Shown in pieces: positions 33,488-41,887 of a DNA stretch of 64,000 bases. The notes beneath the pieces were generated by a model. The model did not search any database. It was not told the origin of the DNA and saw only the letters and a program-made list of their open reading frames with translations. Position 1 is the stretch's first letter; every line of letters begins with the position of its first letter. This stretch comes from Paenibacillus sp. 1781tsa1 (GTDB lineage: Bacteria > Bacillota > Bacilli > Paenibacillales > Paenibacillaceae): positions 1,488,001 to 1,552,000 of the forward strand of contig NZ_JAMYWY010000001.1 in assembly GCF_024159265.1 (NCBI RefSeq), written 5' to 3'. The position numbers and the translations under genes were made by a program.

Positions 33488-34338
33488 TGATGGAAGATTT
33501 ACAAAAAGAGCCGCGTCAGCGGTTTTTGGCGTTGGATACATCCACCGCAGTGATGGCAGCTGCGATGATGGAAGGTCATGCGCTTCTGGAAGAACGCAAT
33601 GAACGGGCTGAGCGCAACCATTCGGTACATGTTGTACCGGTGATGGAGCAGCTGCTGGCTGCCAGCAGCACACAGCCTGGCCAACTGGACGGTATTGCCG
33701 TTGGCGTTGGCCCAGGCTCGTACACGGGCATCCGCATTGCGGTGACCGCTGCGAAGACACTGGCCTGGGCATGGGACATCCCCGTAGCCGGGGTGTCCAG
33801 CCTTCAGGCCCTCGCCTGGGGCGGCTGGCACAGCGGCCTTGCCGCCAAGGCGGAAGCTGCGGCAGACGATGCCGCAGCAGGGGCTGGCGGAACGCCATCC
33901 GCGGACCAGGGCAGCACAGGTGCTGCCCCCGTCCACTGGATCGTTCCGCTTGTGGATGCACGGCGCGGTCAAGCGTGCACCGCGCTGTTTGCCTCCGCCG
34001 GGAGCGATGCGCCCCGGCGTCTGGCGCCTGATGCCATCCGCAAGATGGACGGATGGCTGGAAGCCCTCGCCGCCCGCATGGCGGAGGCGGCGCCGGAAGA
34101 GCGGCCCGCTGCCGTCTGGTTCGTCGGCGAGACGGGCCCTCATGCTGCGGCAGCGGCGGAGCTTCGCTGCCCCGCAGGAACGGCGCTCCAGCTCGTACCT
34201 TATGAGCTGGAAGGCCGCTGGGTTGGGCGCCTTGGCGCCGCCGCGCTGCTTGCAGGTCAGCGTGATGACGTGCATGCGCTGGTGCCGAACTACACCCAGC
34301 TGTCTGAAGCGGAAGCCAATCTGCTGCGCAAAAGCTGA
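33484..34338 (+). CDS. tsaB: tRNA t6A biosynthesis scaffold protein TsaB
   Basis: 284 residues from the ATGA overlap with tsaE; ATG 33487/33490 are alternatives. RFLALDTSTAVMAAAMMEG, ERNHSVHVVPVMEQLL, GIAVGVGPGSYTGIRIAVTAAKTLAW and VSSLQALAWGG are the conserved TsaB N-lobe. The second half is unusually Ala/Gly-rich (a ~25-residue inserted stretch with AEAAADDAAAGAGG) and its DNA from ~33780 to 34260 is far more GC-rich than the flanks. VPLVDARRGQACTALF and VPNYTQLSEAEAN keep the C-lobe recognisable. Heterodimerises with TsaD. Confidence 0.93.
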   Translation: MMMEDLQKEPRQRFLALDTSTAVMAAAMMEGHALLEERNERAERNHSVHVVPVMEQLLAASSTQPGQLDGIAVGVGPGSYTGIRIAVTAAKTLAWAWDIPVAGVSSLQALAWGGWHSGLAAKAEAAADDAAAGAGGTPSADQGSTGAAPVHWIVPLVDARRGQACTALFASAGSDAPRRLAPDAIRKMDGWLEALAARMAEAAPEERPAAVWFVGETGPHAAAAAELRCPAGTALQLVPYELEGRWVGRLGAAALLAGQRDDVHALVPNYTQLSEAEANLLRKS

Positions 34339-34340
34339 AA

Positions 34341-34520
34341 GAGGTTGTTCAAAAAGTCCGCTTTTGATTACGAAGGTTGCCTGGTGGCATCGTCAGCATC
34401 GAATATGGAATTCAGCCGAAATGTCCGTTGCTCACGTAGTTTTGACTACGCTCCGCTACTCCATTTCTAGCTTCATCCCATCTTCTCGGTACTGAAAACC
34501 GGTCTTTTTGAACACGCACT
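34341..34520. repeat. Copy B of palindromic interspersed repeat, between tsaB and rimI
   Basis: Starts GAGGTTGTTCAAAAAGTCCG three bases after the tsaB stop and ends CGGTCTTTTTGAACACGCACT. Ends are inverted repeats; internal GTAGTTTTGACTACG hairpin. Shares about 140 bp nearly identical with copy C. Confidence 0.9.
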
Positions 34521-34535
34521 AAAGGGGGGAAGCAG

Positions 34536-35057
34536 ATGGACAACGTGGCGAATAATAAGCAGGAAGCATCGCTTCAGTTCAGGTTCATGACACTCGCGGA
34601 TATTCCCGATGTGATGGAGATTGAACATGAGGCCTTTACCCTGCCCTGGACGGAAGAAGCATTTCAAAATGAATTGACACACAATCAGTTTGCTAAATAT
34701 ATGGTGATGGAATTGGAAGGCAAAGCCATTGGTTATGCCGGAATGTGGACGATTATGGATGAAGCCCATATTACCAATATTGCAGTCAGAGGCGCGTATC
34801 GTGGACGCAAGCTTGGCGAAAAGTTACTGGATGAATTAATGAGTACAGCGGCTTATCTCGGGATGGAACGAATGACGCTGGAGGTCAGAGTTTCGAACAG
34901 CATAGCTCAGCGTTTATATCAGAAAAAAGGGTTTGAATCGGCGGGTCTTCGTAAAGGGTATTACTCCGATAATGGGGAAGATGCGATGATTATGTGGGCG
35001 AACTTGCCGTCTGCAGGCCGGAGCGGCGAAGAGGAAGGAAGCGTACTGGATTCATGA
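34536..35057 (+). CDS. rimI: Ribosomal protein S18-alanine N-acetyltransferase family (RimI, GNAT)
   Basis: 173 residues. GNAT fold: FRFMTLADIPDVMEIEHEAFTLPWTEEAF (RimI N-terminal signature), ITNIAVRGAYRGRKLGEKLLDELM (acetyl-CoA binding RGxGxG/A-like RGRKLG), LEVRVSNSIAQRLYQKKGFESAGLRKGYY. AAAGGGGGGA precedes ATG 34536. Its fixed place between tsaB and tsaD in Firmicutes supports the call. ATGA overlap with tsaD. Confidence 0.93.
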   Translation: MDNVANNKQEASLQFRFMTLADIPDVMEIEHEAFTLPWTEEAFQNELTHNQFAKYMVMELEGKAIGYAGMWTIMDEAHITNIAVRGAYRGRKLGEKLLDELMSTAAYLGMERMTLEVRVSNSIAQRLYQKKGFESAGLRKGYYSDNGEDAMIMWANLPSAGRSGEEEGSVLDS

Positions 35058-36109
35058 ACGAACTCAATGAAAAAATAAATTCTGCACCATCCTACATTTT
35101 GGCGGTGGAGACAAGCTGTGATGAAACATCGGTAGCTGTAGTTAAGGACGGACGGGAAGTGCTGTCCAATCTGATCTCAAGTCAGATCGAGACGCATAAG
35201 GCATTTGGTGGTGTGGTCCCTGAAGTGGCTTCACGTAAACACGTTGAAGTCATTACGTTGATGCTGGAACAGGCGATTGAGCAGTCCGGCATTCGTCCGC
35301 GTGATCTGAGTGCGATTGCTGTGACACAAGGCCCGGGACTGGTTGGGGCATTGCTGGTAGGAATCGTTGCGGCCAAAACGCTGGCAATGGCACTGGGCAA
35401 ACCGCTCATTGGCACACACCATATTGCCGGGCATATTTATGCCAACCGACTTACCCATGAACTGCAATACCCGGCGATGGCACTGGTCGTATCCGGTGGA
35501 CATACAGAACTCGTGCATATGGAATCCGAGGGCAAGTTCAAGTTGATTGGTCGTACGCGAGATGATGCCGTAGGCGAAGCCTATGACAAAGTAGCACGTG
35601 CATTGGGCTGTCCTTATCCGGGAGGTCCGCATGTGGACCGGATGGCGTCTGAAGCGGAGGATGTGGTACCACTACCACGGGTATGGCTGGAAGCAGGTTC
35701 GTATGATTTCAGTCTCAGTGGTCTGAAGTCTGCTGTACTGAATGCGCTCAATCAGGCTAAAATGCGCGGAGAAACCTTGGAGCCGTCTGCAGTTGCACGT
35801 GGTTTCCAGGAAGCTGTCATAGAAGTGCTGGTGGAGAAAGCCGTAAGAGCAGTGCGTGAGTATGGTTCAAAACAATTGCTGTTGTGCGGTGGTGTTGCCG
35901 CCAACAGGGGATTGCGTTCAGCACTACAGGAGCGATGCACGAAGGAAGGGCTTGAGCTGTTAATCCCGCCAATGGAGTATTGTACGGATAATGCGGCCAT
36001 GATTGGAGCGGCTGCGTATCTGAAATGGCAGCGGGGAGAAATCTCTGAATTTGATGCCAAAGCTGATCCCGGGCTTTCCCTGGAAGCATGGTCCGTTCAG
36101 TCCTTATAG
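35054..36109 (+). CDS. tsaD: tRNA N6-adenosine threonylcarbamoyltransferase TsaD
   Basis: 351 residues from the ATGA overlap at 35054. ASKHA fold: ILAVETSCDETSVAVV, GGVVPEVASRKHVE, VTQGPGLVGALLVGIVAAKTLA, metal-binding H123-x3-H127 in THHIAGHIYAN, VVSGGHTELV, GRTRDDAVGEAYDKVARALGCPYPGGP and LLCGGVAANRGLR. Transfers threonylcarbamoyl from TC-AMP to tRNA A37. Terminal gene of the tsaE operon. B. subtilis homologue is gcp/ydiE, with ydiF next; here leuA is interposed. Confidence 0.96.
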   Translation: MNELNEKINSAPSYILAVETSCDETSVAVVKDGREVLSNLISSQIETHKAFGGVVPEVASRKHVEVITLMLEQAIEQSGIRPRDLSAIAVTQGPGLVGALLVGIVAAKTLAMALGKPLIGTHHIAGHIYANRLTHELQYPAMALVVSGGHTELVHMESEGKFKLIGRTRDDAVGEAYDKVARALGCPYPGGPHVDRMASEAEDVVPLPRVWLEAGSYDFSLSGLKSAVLNALNQAKMRGETLEPSAVARGFQEAVIEVLVEKAVRAVREYGSKQLLLCGGVAANRGLRSALQERCTKEGLELLIPPMEYCTDNAAMIGAAAYLKWQRGEISEFDAKADPGLSLEAWSVQSL

Positions 36110-36327
36110 AGGTTGTTCAAAAAGCCCGCTTTTGATTACGAATGATGCCTAGCGGCATCATCAGCATCGAAGATGGAATTCAGCCGAAATAAGGGGGAGG
36201 CTTACGAAGTATGTTTCCTTCGGAAACATTGTAGTTGCTCACGTAGTTTTGACTACGCTCCGCTACTCCATTTCTAGCTTCATCCCATCTTCTCGGTACT
36301 GAAAACCGATCTTTTTGAACACGCACT
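36110..36327. repeat. Copy C of palindromic interspersed repeat, after tsaD
   Basis: AGGTTGTTCAAAAAGCCCG ... CCGATCTTTTTGAACACGCACT. Same ends and about 140 bp in common with copy B, plus an extra ~40 bp containing a GTTTCCTTCGGAAAC hairpin. Begins directly after the tsaD stop. Confidence 0.9.
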
Positions 36328-36363
36328 TATAGTTTATATAAACAGGCTGTTTGAGATTAAGAG

Positions 36364-36393
36364 TTGACAGCCTGCATGTGAAGAATGTATATT
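36364..36393 (+). promoter_or_regulatory. Promoter of the leuA T-box transcript
   Basis: TTGACA (36364-36369), 18-bp spacer, TATATT (36388-36393). Followed by the first T-box leader. Confidence 0.7.
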
Positions 36394-36427
36394 AGTTACA
36401 AATTTAAACAGGAAGTTATTTTCCTGA

Positions 36428-36820
36428 ATGGATAAACGCGATGAACAGGAATAGTAAGGTCAATTCCCGGTTTAGAGAGCTGCGGGTTGGTGCAACGCAG
36501 TCGAAGGAAACCTGAAACTCACCTGGAAGCGGAACGATGGAACACGGTGACTCCCCGGGAGAATCCGAAGGCCGATTATGGCCCAAAGTACATGGTTACG
36601 GGTTGCCTCCGTGAATGGGCCGTTGTCGGATGGACCGTTATTACAAGGATTACCGACAATAACTGAGGGGGCTTTCAGGCTGCTTCAAGTGATCCGGAGG
36701 TGCGAAAGCATCTAGGGGTTCTCTTGAATGAACAGGAAGGAAGTCAACAAGAGTGGTACCGCGAAGGTGAACAGCCTGTCGTCTCTTGCATTATTGCATG
36801 AGGTGGCAGGCTTTTTTTGA
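36428..36820 (+). promoter_or_regulatory. T-box leader 1 (tRNA-sensing riboswitch) of leuA
   Basis: Stem I features GATGAACAGGAATAGTAA, AGAGAGCTGCGGGTTGGTGCAACGCAG (AG bulge and GGTG distal loop, split here by eye), and the specifier strand GAAACTCA before CCTG. Read against the helix CAGG/CCTG, the specifier codon is CTC (36518-36520, Leu). The T-box sequence AAGAGTGGTACCGCG lies at 36749-36763, followed by an intrinsic terminator AGCCTG.../...CAGGCT with TTTTTTT ending ~36819. Uncharged tRNA should pair with the specifier and the T-box bulge to stop termination. Confidence 0.92.
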
Positions 36821-36859
36821 TTTTTAAAATAAGGATGAATGAAATTAGGTCATATTATA

Positions 36860-37222
36860 AATGTGATGAACGGGAGCAGTAGAACGATAAAGCGCTCAGA
36901 GAGCTGCGGGGTGGTGCGACGCAGTGGCTGGAATCCTTCGAATCTCGCCCGGGAACGGAGCTGTGGAAGCGTGGGGACGATTTCAATCGCCCAGTTGTCC
37001 TGATGGACAACGACATGTGTTACACAGCAACGGTTAACCCCCGTTATAGGGTGTTTCTCCGAATTCCAGTGATGTCGTACGTGCGCACACATCCAACGGA
37101 TTCTGGAGACGACGAGGTGGATGGAGTCCGGCATAAGTCTGGCCCATCAAGCAAGAGTGGTACCGCGGAGGGGAGAATAACCCGCCGTCTCTTATATGAG
37201 ATGGCGGGTTATTTGTGTTTGC
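36860..37222 (+). promoter_or_regulatory. T-box leader 2 of leuA, in tandem
   Basis: GATGAACGGGAGCAGTAGAA, then CAGAGAGCTGCGGGG and GGTGCGACGCAG, specifier strand GAATCTCG before CCCG, giving CTC (36944-36946, Leu). T-box sequence AAGAGTGGTACCGCG at 37153-37167; terminator AACCCGCC (37179-37186)/GGCGGGTT (37204-37211) with a poor T-tract (ATTTGTGTTT). No promoter is evident between the two leaders, so both likely act on one transcript. Confidence 0.92.
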
Positions 37223-37325
37223 TGCCGGCAGCAGGGTGGGCATGGGAATGAACCATATGGAGATTGAAAAGTGAGAAGGACAGGATGTAAGTCGACGTAC
37301 ACCCTGTCATGAGGGTAAGCAGGAT

Positions 37326-37493
37326 ATGCATCGAACGAGCAATGAACATGTAACATCAAGTATAGGCACTAAACATGCAACAGGCTTTACTGATTTCCAA
37401 GGACTAAGCTACAAACGACATACGCATTTACTAACAAAATATATAACAACATTGATGGCGAGCAGCGGGTGTTCTGTGGCTCGTGGATCGTAA
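37326..37493 (+). CDS. Possible 55-residue small protein in the leuA leader
   Basis: ATG 37326 to TAA 37493 between T-box 2 and leuA. Product begins MHRTSNEHVTSSIG and ends MASSGCSVARGS; no Leu run, so not a classical attenuation peptide. Only a weak AGGGTAAGCAGG precedes it. No family recognised; may be chance. Confidence 0.3.
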   Translation: MHRTSNEHVTSSIGTKHATGFTDFQGLSYKRHTHLLTKYITTLMASSGCSVARGS

Positions 37494-37530
37494 CAAAAAT
37501 GAATATAAAATTTGATGGAGGTTGATGAAT

Positions 37531-39087
37531 ATGACAACGATTAATAACAAACGTATGATTGAAATTTTTGATACAACGCTGCGCGATGGAGAACAGGCAC
37601 CGGGAGCGAGTCTGCAACCCGAGCAAAAGATCGAACTGGCACACCAACTGGCTTCTCTGGGTATCGACGTCATTGAGCCTGGATTCCCGATCTCCAGTCC
37701 AGGTGAGTTCGCGGCGGTTCAGGCGATTTCGAGACAATTGCAGAACGTAGAGATCTGTGGATTTGCGCGTGCGGTCAAAGGTGATATTGATGCGGCCGTT
37801 CAAGCAACAGCGGATGCAGCACGGCGCCGAATTCACCTGTTTATTTCTTCCTCGGATATTCATATAGAGCATCAGCTGCGTCGTCCCCGTAGTGAAGTGG
37901 TGGCTACCGCTCGTGAGATGGTATCGTATGCACGCCAGTTCACGGACATCGTAGAGTTCACTGCTATGGATGCGGCTCGTACCAAGATGGACGATCTGAT
38001 TGAAATGGTTGAAGTGGCTATTGAAGCTGGAGCAAGTATTATCAACCTGCCGGATACGGTCGGTTATGCTCTGCCACATGAGTATGGCGAGATGTTCCGC
38101 CGTGTACGTGAGGGTGCAAGAGGCGGCGATCAGGTTCGCTATAGTGCACACTGTCACAATGATCTGGGCCTGGCCGTAGCGAATAGTTTGGCCGCAATTG
38201 CCAATGGGGCTTCCCAGATTGAAGTGACGATTAATGGTATCGGAGAACGGACGGGGAACTGTGCACTGGAAGAACTGATTATGGCGCTGGAGACCCGGGG
38301 AGATGCAATTGGTGCAACGACCAACATTAAGCTGAACCAGCTGTATGAGACTTCTCGTCAGATTAGCCGTGCCATGCACTTCCCGATTGCATACAACAAA
38401 CCGGTGGTGGGACGTAATGCATTCCAGCATGAATCCGGCATCCATCAGGATGGTCTGCTGAAGAATCGGAGCACTTATGAGATTATGGACCCGGAGGCGC
38501 TGGGTATCCCACGCAGCATGATTATTCTGGGCAAACACTCCGGTCGTCACGCCCTGAAGGATCGGGTTCGCAAATACGGTTTTGAGCCGGATGAGCAACA
38601 GATGGAGCAATTGTATGAGGTGTTTAAAGAAACCGCAGACCAGCAAAAAGTGGTCAGTGACGACCAGTTGCTGCAGATGGTTAGCCAAACCATGAATATT
38701 CCTGCACAGGATTATGAGCTGGTTGAATTGCAGGTGACGGCGGGCAGCATGACGGATCGAATGGCTGCAGTTCGTATTCGCACAAGTGCAGGAGAACAGT
38801 CCTATTCTGCCGTTGGCGGGGGACCCGTGGATGCAACCATTCGTGCCATTGGTCAGAGCATTTCCGACGATATTGCATTTGTCGATATGGAGATGCATGC
38901 CTTGAGTGGGGGAGAGGGTGCAAGCGCGGAGGCTGTAGTTACTGTGGAGCGTGCAGGACGTGAGTTCCGGGGAACGGCAACACATAATGATATCGTCATG
39001 GCTGCCGGTTTGGCTTATGTAGCGGCCTGCAATGCTGCTGGGCTGAAGGCGGAGCCTTCCGAACATCATGAACAAGCACACGCGTAG
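37531..39087 (+). CDS. leuA: 2-isopropylmalate synthase
   Basis: 518 residues. ATG 37531 lies 9 bp after GGAGG (37517-37521). Catalytic TIM barrel: IEIFDTTLRDGEQAPGASL, EPGFPISSPGEF, HLFISSSDIHIEHQL, HCHNDLGLAVANSLAAI and FQHESGIHQDG; the C-terminal ~130 residues form the LeuA allosteric domain (VELQVTAGSMTDRMAAVRI, GGGPVDATIRAI) that binds leucine. Condenses acetyl-CoA with 2-oxoisovalerate, the first step of leucine synthesis. No other leucine genes follow. Controlled by the two tandem T-boxes. Confidence 0.94.
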   Translation: MTTINNKRMIEIFDTTLRDGEQAPGASLQPEQKIELAHQLASLGIDVIEPGFPISSPGEFAAVQAISRQLQNVEICGFARAVKGDIDAAVQATADAARRRIHLFISSSDIHIEHQLRRPRSEVVATAREMVSYARQFTDIVEFTAMDAARTKMDDLIEMVEVAIEAGASIINLPDTVGYALPHEYGEMFRRVREGARGGDQVRYSAHCHNDLGLAVANSLAAIANGASQIEVTINGIGERTGNCALEELIMALETRGDAIGATTNIKLNQLYETSRQISRAMHFPIAYNKPVVGRNAFQHESGIHQDGLLKNRSTYEIMDPEALGIPRSMIILGKHSGRHALKDRVRKYGFEPDEQQMEQLYEVFKETADQQKVVSDDQLLQMVSQTMNIPAQDYELVELQVTAGSMTDRMAAVRIRTSAGEQSYSAVGGGPVDATIRAIGQSISDDIAFVDMEMHALSGGEGASAEAVVTVERAGREFRGTATHNDIVMAAGLAYVAACNAAGLKAEPSEHHEQAHA

Positions 39088-39169
39088 ATCATCTGGGTCA
39101 GATCGTATGTGCAGCGGTATGGTACCAATCGCGATTTGATCTACATTGCATCAAGTGAGTAAACAACGG

Positions 39170-39207
39170 GCAGGCCTTGAACGACAGAGGTCTGCTTTTG
39201 TCTTTTT
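39170..39207 (+). terminator. Probable terminator of leuA
   Basis: GCAGGCCT-tgaacgacag-AGGTCTGC (one mismatch) then TTTTGTCTTTTT. Confidence 0.7.
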
Positions 39208-39259
39208 ATGGAGGAATAATGAAGAGAGGGAAAGTGTATTTGTCAAGGTGTGACTATAG

Positions 39260-39487
39260 TTATCCACATATCCAGTGAAAATTGTGGGTAACTAGGATAA
39301 AGCCAAACCAGTATAGTTTTCGAAACGAAAAGGGTTTAGGGGATAGAACGACTCCTTACTATCCACAAAGTTGTGGATAACGTGGATAACTTAGTGGATA
39401 AATATGGTTTTTGTGTGTAAAAGGCTATTCTACCGCTGTATAATTAAGCATATTAATGTGCTTGCTATCTTGCTTTGCTGTGGATAA
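39260..39487. other. DnaA-box cluster
   Basis: Three perfect boxes (TTATCCACA or reverse complement): 39260-39268 (+), 39372-39380 (-), 39479-39487 (-). Four one-mismatch boxes: 39283-39291 (TTACCCACA, -), 39359-39367 (CTATCCACA, +), 39381-39389 (TTATCCACG, -), 39393-39401 (TTATCCACT, -). Three minus-strand boxes at 39372-39401 are nearly contiguous. No gene fits the ~560-bp gap 39088-39650. No dnaA or dnaN is near, so this is a non-oriC cluster. Confidence 0.88.
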
Positions 39488-39568
39488 GTATGAGGGATGG
39501 GCATGTAAAAATATTTCTTCTCATTCGAGTGAATTTGACAAAAGCCAAAACATGTCTCCCGACTTAAA

Positions 39569-39597
39569 CAAAAAGCTGATTCCAATAAGGAATCAGC
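39569..39597 (-). terminator. Terminator of ABC-F gene (- strand)
   Basis: On the - strand GCTGATTCC-ttatt-GGAATCAGC followed by TTTTTG. Confidence 0.88.
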
Positions 39598-39650
39598 CGG
39601 GGTACAACTATACTTGTAAGGACGTGATCAAGCCATGTTCTGAGTTCGTA

Positions 39651-41609
39651 CTATTCCATAGCTAGTTCTTCCCAGTCCTCATATGCCTTGGTGAGCTCTG
39701 CCTTCCGCTCCTCCGATTGTTGTTGGAGTTCTTGCAGCTTCATATAATCCTGATAGATTTCAGGCAGAGCCATCTGCTCCTCAAGCTCTGTAATCTTCGT
39801 TTCCAGTTCCGCAATCTGTTGTTCCAGAGCTTCCTGCTTGCGTTGTCGGTTGCGCTCCTCACGCTTTGCTTGTTTTTCTGCTTCAAATGAAGCCGCTCCA
39901 GATTTTTCGGTTGTGGCTGTACTCAGATCGGATTTGGACGAGTTCTTGGATGATGCCTGACGTGCCTCAGCAGCTTCGCGTGCGATGTCCTCAAGCTCCT
40001 GTTTCTTCTCCACATAATCATCATAATTTCCAAGATAGTGTTCCGTTCCACCTGGATGAAGCTCGACAATGCGCTCGGCCATTTTGTTGAGGAAGTATCG
40101 GTCATGGGAAATGAACAGCAGGGTACCTTCATAATCCATTAACGCCGCTTCCAGCACTTCTTTGGCAAACAGGTCGAGATGGTTCGTAGGCTCATCCAGA
40201 ATGAGCATGTTGGCTTCCTTCAGCATCAGCTTGGAGAGAGAGACACGTGCTTTCTCACCGCCGCTGAGGGAGGAGATTTTCTTGAGCACATCGTCACCGC
40301 TGAACAAAAAGTTCCCGAGTACGGTCCGAATGCGTGCTTCTTCCATCCCGGGATAGGCACTCCACAGTTCTTCCAGAACCGTGTTAGACGGATTGAGCCC
40401 CGTCTGTTCCTGATCATAATATCCAATCTGGACTTTCGTTCCCCATTGGATATCCCCGGATACCGGACGTAAACTTCCGGTGAGACACTTCAGCATGGTG
40501 GATTTACCAATACCGTTTGGTCCAATCAGAGCAACGGTTTCTCCGCGTCGCAGATCGAAGGATACATTGCGGAACAATGGAGAAGCCTCGTCATAAGCAA
40601 CGGACAGCTGATCCACACGAAGTACTTCCTTGCCGGACATAACGGCTGTTTCGAAGGAAAAGTGGGCTTTTTTCAAATCTCCCATCGGTTTATCAAGACG
40701 CTCCATTTTGTCGAGGGCCTTGCGGCGGCTTTGAGCCCGTTTGGTCGTCGATGCACGTACAATATTTTTCTGGACAAAATCTTCCATCTTGGAGATTTCA
40801 CCCTGTTGTTTCTCATATTGCTTCATCTGAGTCTCATATTCGGCAGCTTTGAGTTCCATATAACGGCTGTAATTGCCCGTATATTTTTTGGAGCGATGCC
40901 GTTCGATCTCTACGATGGTCGTTACGAGCCGATCGAGGAAGTACCGGTCATGGGATACCACGAGCAGTGCGCCTGAATACCCTCTCAGATAATCTTCCAA
41001 CCATGTAAGGGTGGCGATATCAAGATAGTTGGTAGGCTCGTCCAGCATGAGCAGATCGGGTGCCTGAAGCAAAATACGAGCAAGCGCGAGGCGCGTCTTC
41101 TGCCCGCCGCTCAGCGTAGCAATGGGGGTGTCTGGCGAAAATTCGCCGAATCCCATCCCGTGCAGTACGCTGCGAATGCGGGTTTCCATCTCATAACCGC
41201 CATGGTCCTTGAACCAGTCGGAGCGTTTCGCATAACGTTCCAGCAGGTCCGCGTACTTTTTCTCGTCTTCCATCTGGGCAGGGTCGGCAATATCGCGTTC
41301 CATCTGACGCAAATCAGCTTCAGCCTGTGTCAGGTGAGCGAACACGTTCATCATTTCTTCCCAGATGCTGCGATCGGATTGCAGCCCGCTGTTCTGAGCC
41401 AGGTAACCGAGCGTGGTTTCTTTGGATTTGAAAATCTGTCCTCCGTCATAGGACATTTCACCGGCTACAATTTTAAGCAAAGTGGATTTTCCTGCACCGT
41501 TTACACCAACGAGGCCGATGCGCTCGCGTTCTAATATTTGTAAGTTCACGCCGTCCAGGATTGGATCGACACCAAAACGTTTGATAATTCCGGATACTTG
41601 CAGCAGCAT
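39651..41609 (-). CDS. ydiF: ABC-F family ATPase (YdiF-like ribosome-associated protein)
   Basis: About 652 residues; MLLQVSGIIKRFGVDPILDGV at 41609 is the typical start. Two ABC modules: Walker A GVNGAGKST and GPNGIGKST, signatures TLSGGQKTRL and SLSGGEKARV, Walker B DLLMLDEPTNYLD and NMLILDEPTNHLD. Between them is the ABC-F linker (Arg/Lys-rich, ~residues 240-300), and the C-terminal ~100 residues form a charged coiled coil. No transmembrane segments. ABC-F proteins act on ribosomes, in translation or antibiotic protection. Opposite in strand to its neighbours; B. subtilis ydiF is adjacent to tsaD, supporting orthology. Confidence 0.93.
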   Translation of the reverse strand: MLLQVSGIIKRFGVDPILDGVNLQILERERIGLVGVNGAGKSTLLKIVAGEMSYDGGQIFKSKETTLGYLAQNSGLQSDRSIWEEMMNVFAHLTQAEADLRQMERDIADPAQMEDEKKYADLLERYAKRSDWFKDHGGYEMETRIRSVLHGMGFGEFSPDTPIATLSGGQKTRLALARILLQAPDLLMLDEPTNYLDIATLTWLEDYLRGYSGALLVVSHDRYFLDRLVTTIVEIERHRSKKYTGNYSRYMELKAAEYETQMKQYEKQQGEISKMEDFVQKNIVRASTTKRAQSRRKALDKMERLDKPMGDLKKAHFSFETAVMSGKEVLRVDQLSVAYDEASPLFRNVSFDLRRGETVALIGPNGIGKSTMLKCLTGSLRPVSGDIQWGTKVQIGYYDQEQTGLNPSNTVLEELWSAYPGMEEARIRTVLGNFLFSGDDVLKKISSLSGGEKARVSLSKLMLKEANMLILDEPTNHLDLFAKEVLEAALMDYEGTLLFISHDRYFLNKMAERIVELHPGGTEHYLGNYDDYVEKKQELEDIAREAAEARQASSKNSSKSDLSTATTEKSGAASFEAEKQAKREERNRQRKQEALEQQIAELETKITELEEQMALPEIYQDYMKLQELQQQSEERKAELTKAYEDWEELAME

Positions 41610-41887
41610 AAAATTAAGTTCCTCCATAGGTCCAGTTCTTGATATGACAACTATATCCCAGTTTACATGAAATACAGAGCAATTGCACCGATTGGGAACG
41701 CATGGGGCATGTAGTCTTTTTGATCAATCAATGATAAACTGAAAGAAGGCATGTTATTACATGAGGATTTTGCAGAAAATGAATCATTTTAACCATTTCA
41801 ACAAGATGACAACTGGTCATAACATATAAATTGTTTTTAATGAGAGCTTTTTTTACCTTCCCTATCAACAGGAGGTTATTCAAGGAT

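Noticed and set aside
33499..34275. Long frames antisense to, and in other frames of, tsaB (240-258 codons)
   Set aside because: Consequence of the GC-rich segment, which has few stop codons in any frame; no motifs.
37387..39081. 564-codon frame antisense to leuA
   Set aside because: No RBS or recognisable domain; its composition mirrors the leuA codons.
39456..39665. 69-codon frame after the DnaA-box cluster
   Set aside because: No clear RBS, contains a DnaA box and the ABC-F terminator, runs into the 3' end of the opposite gene.
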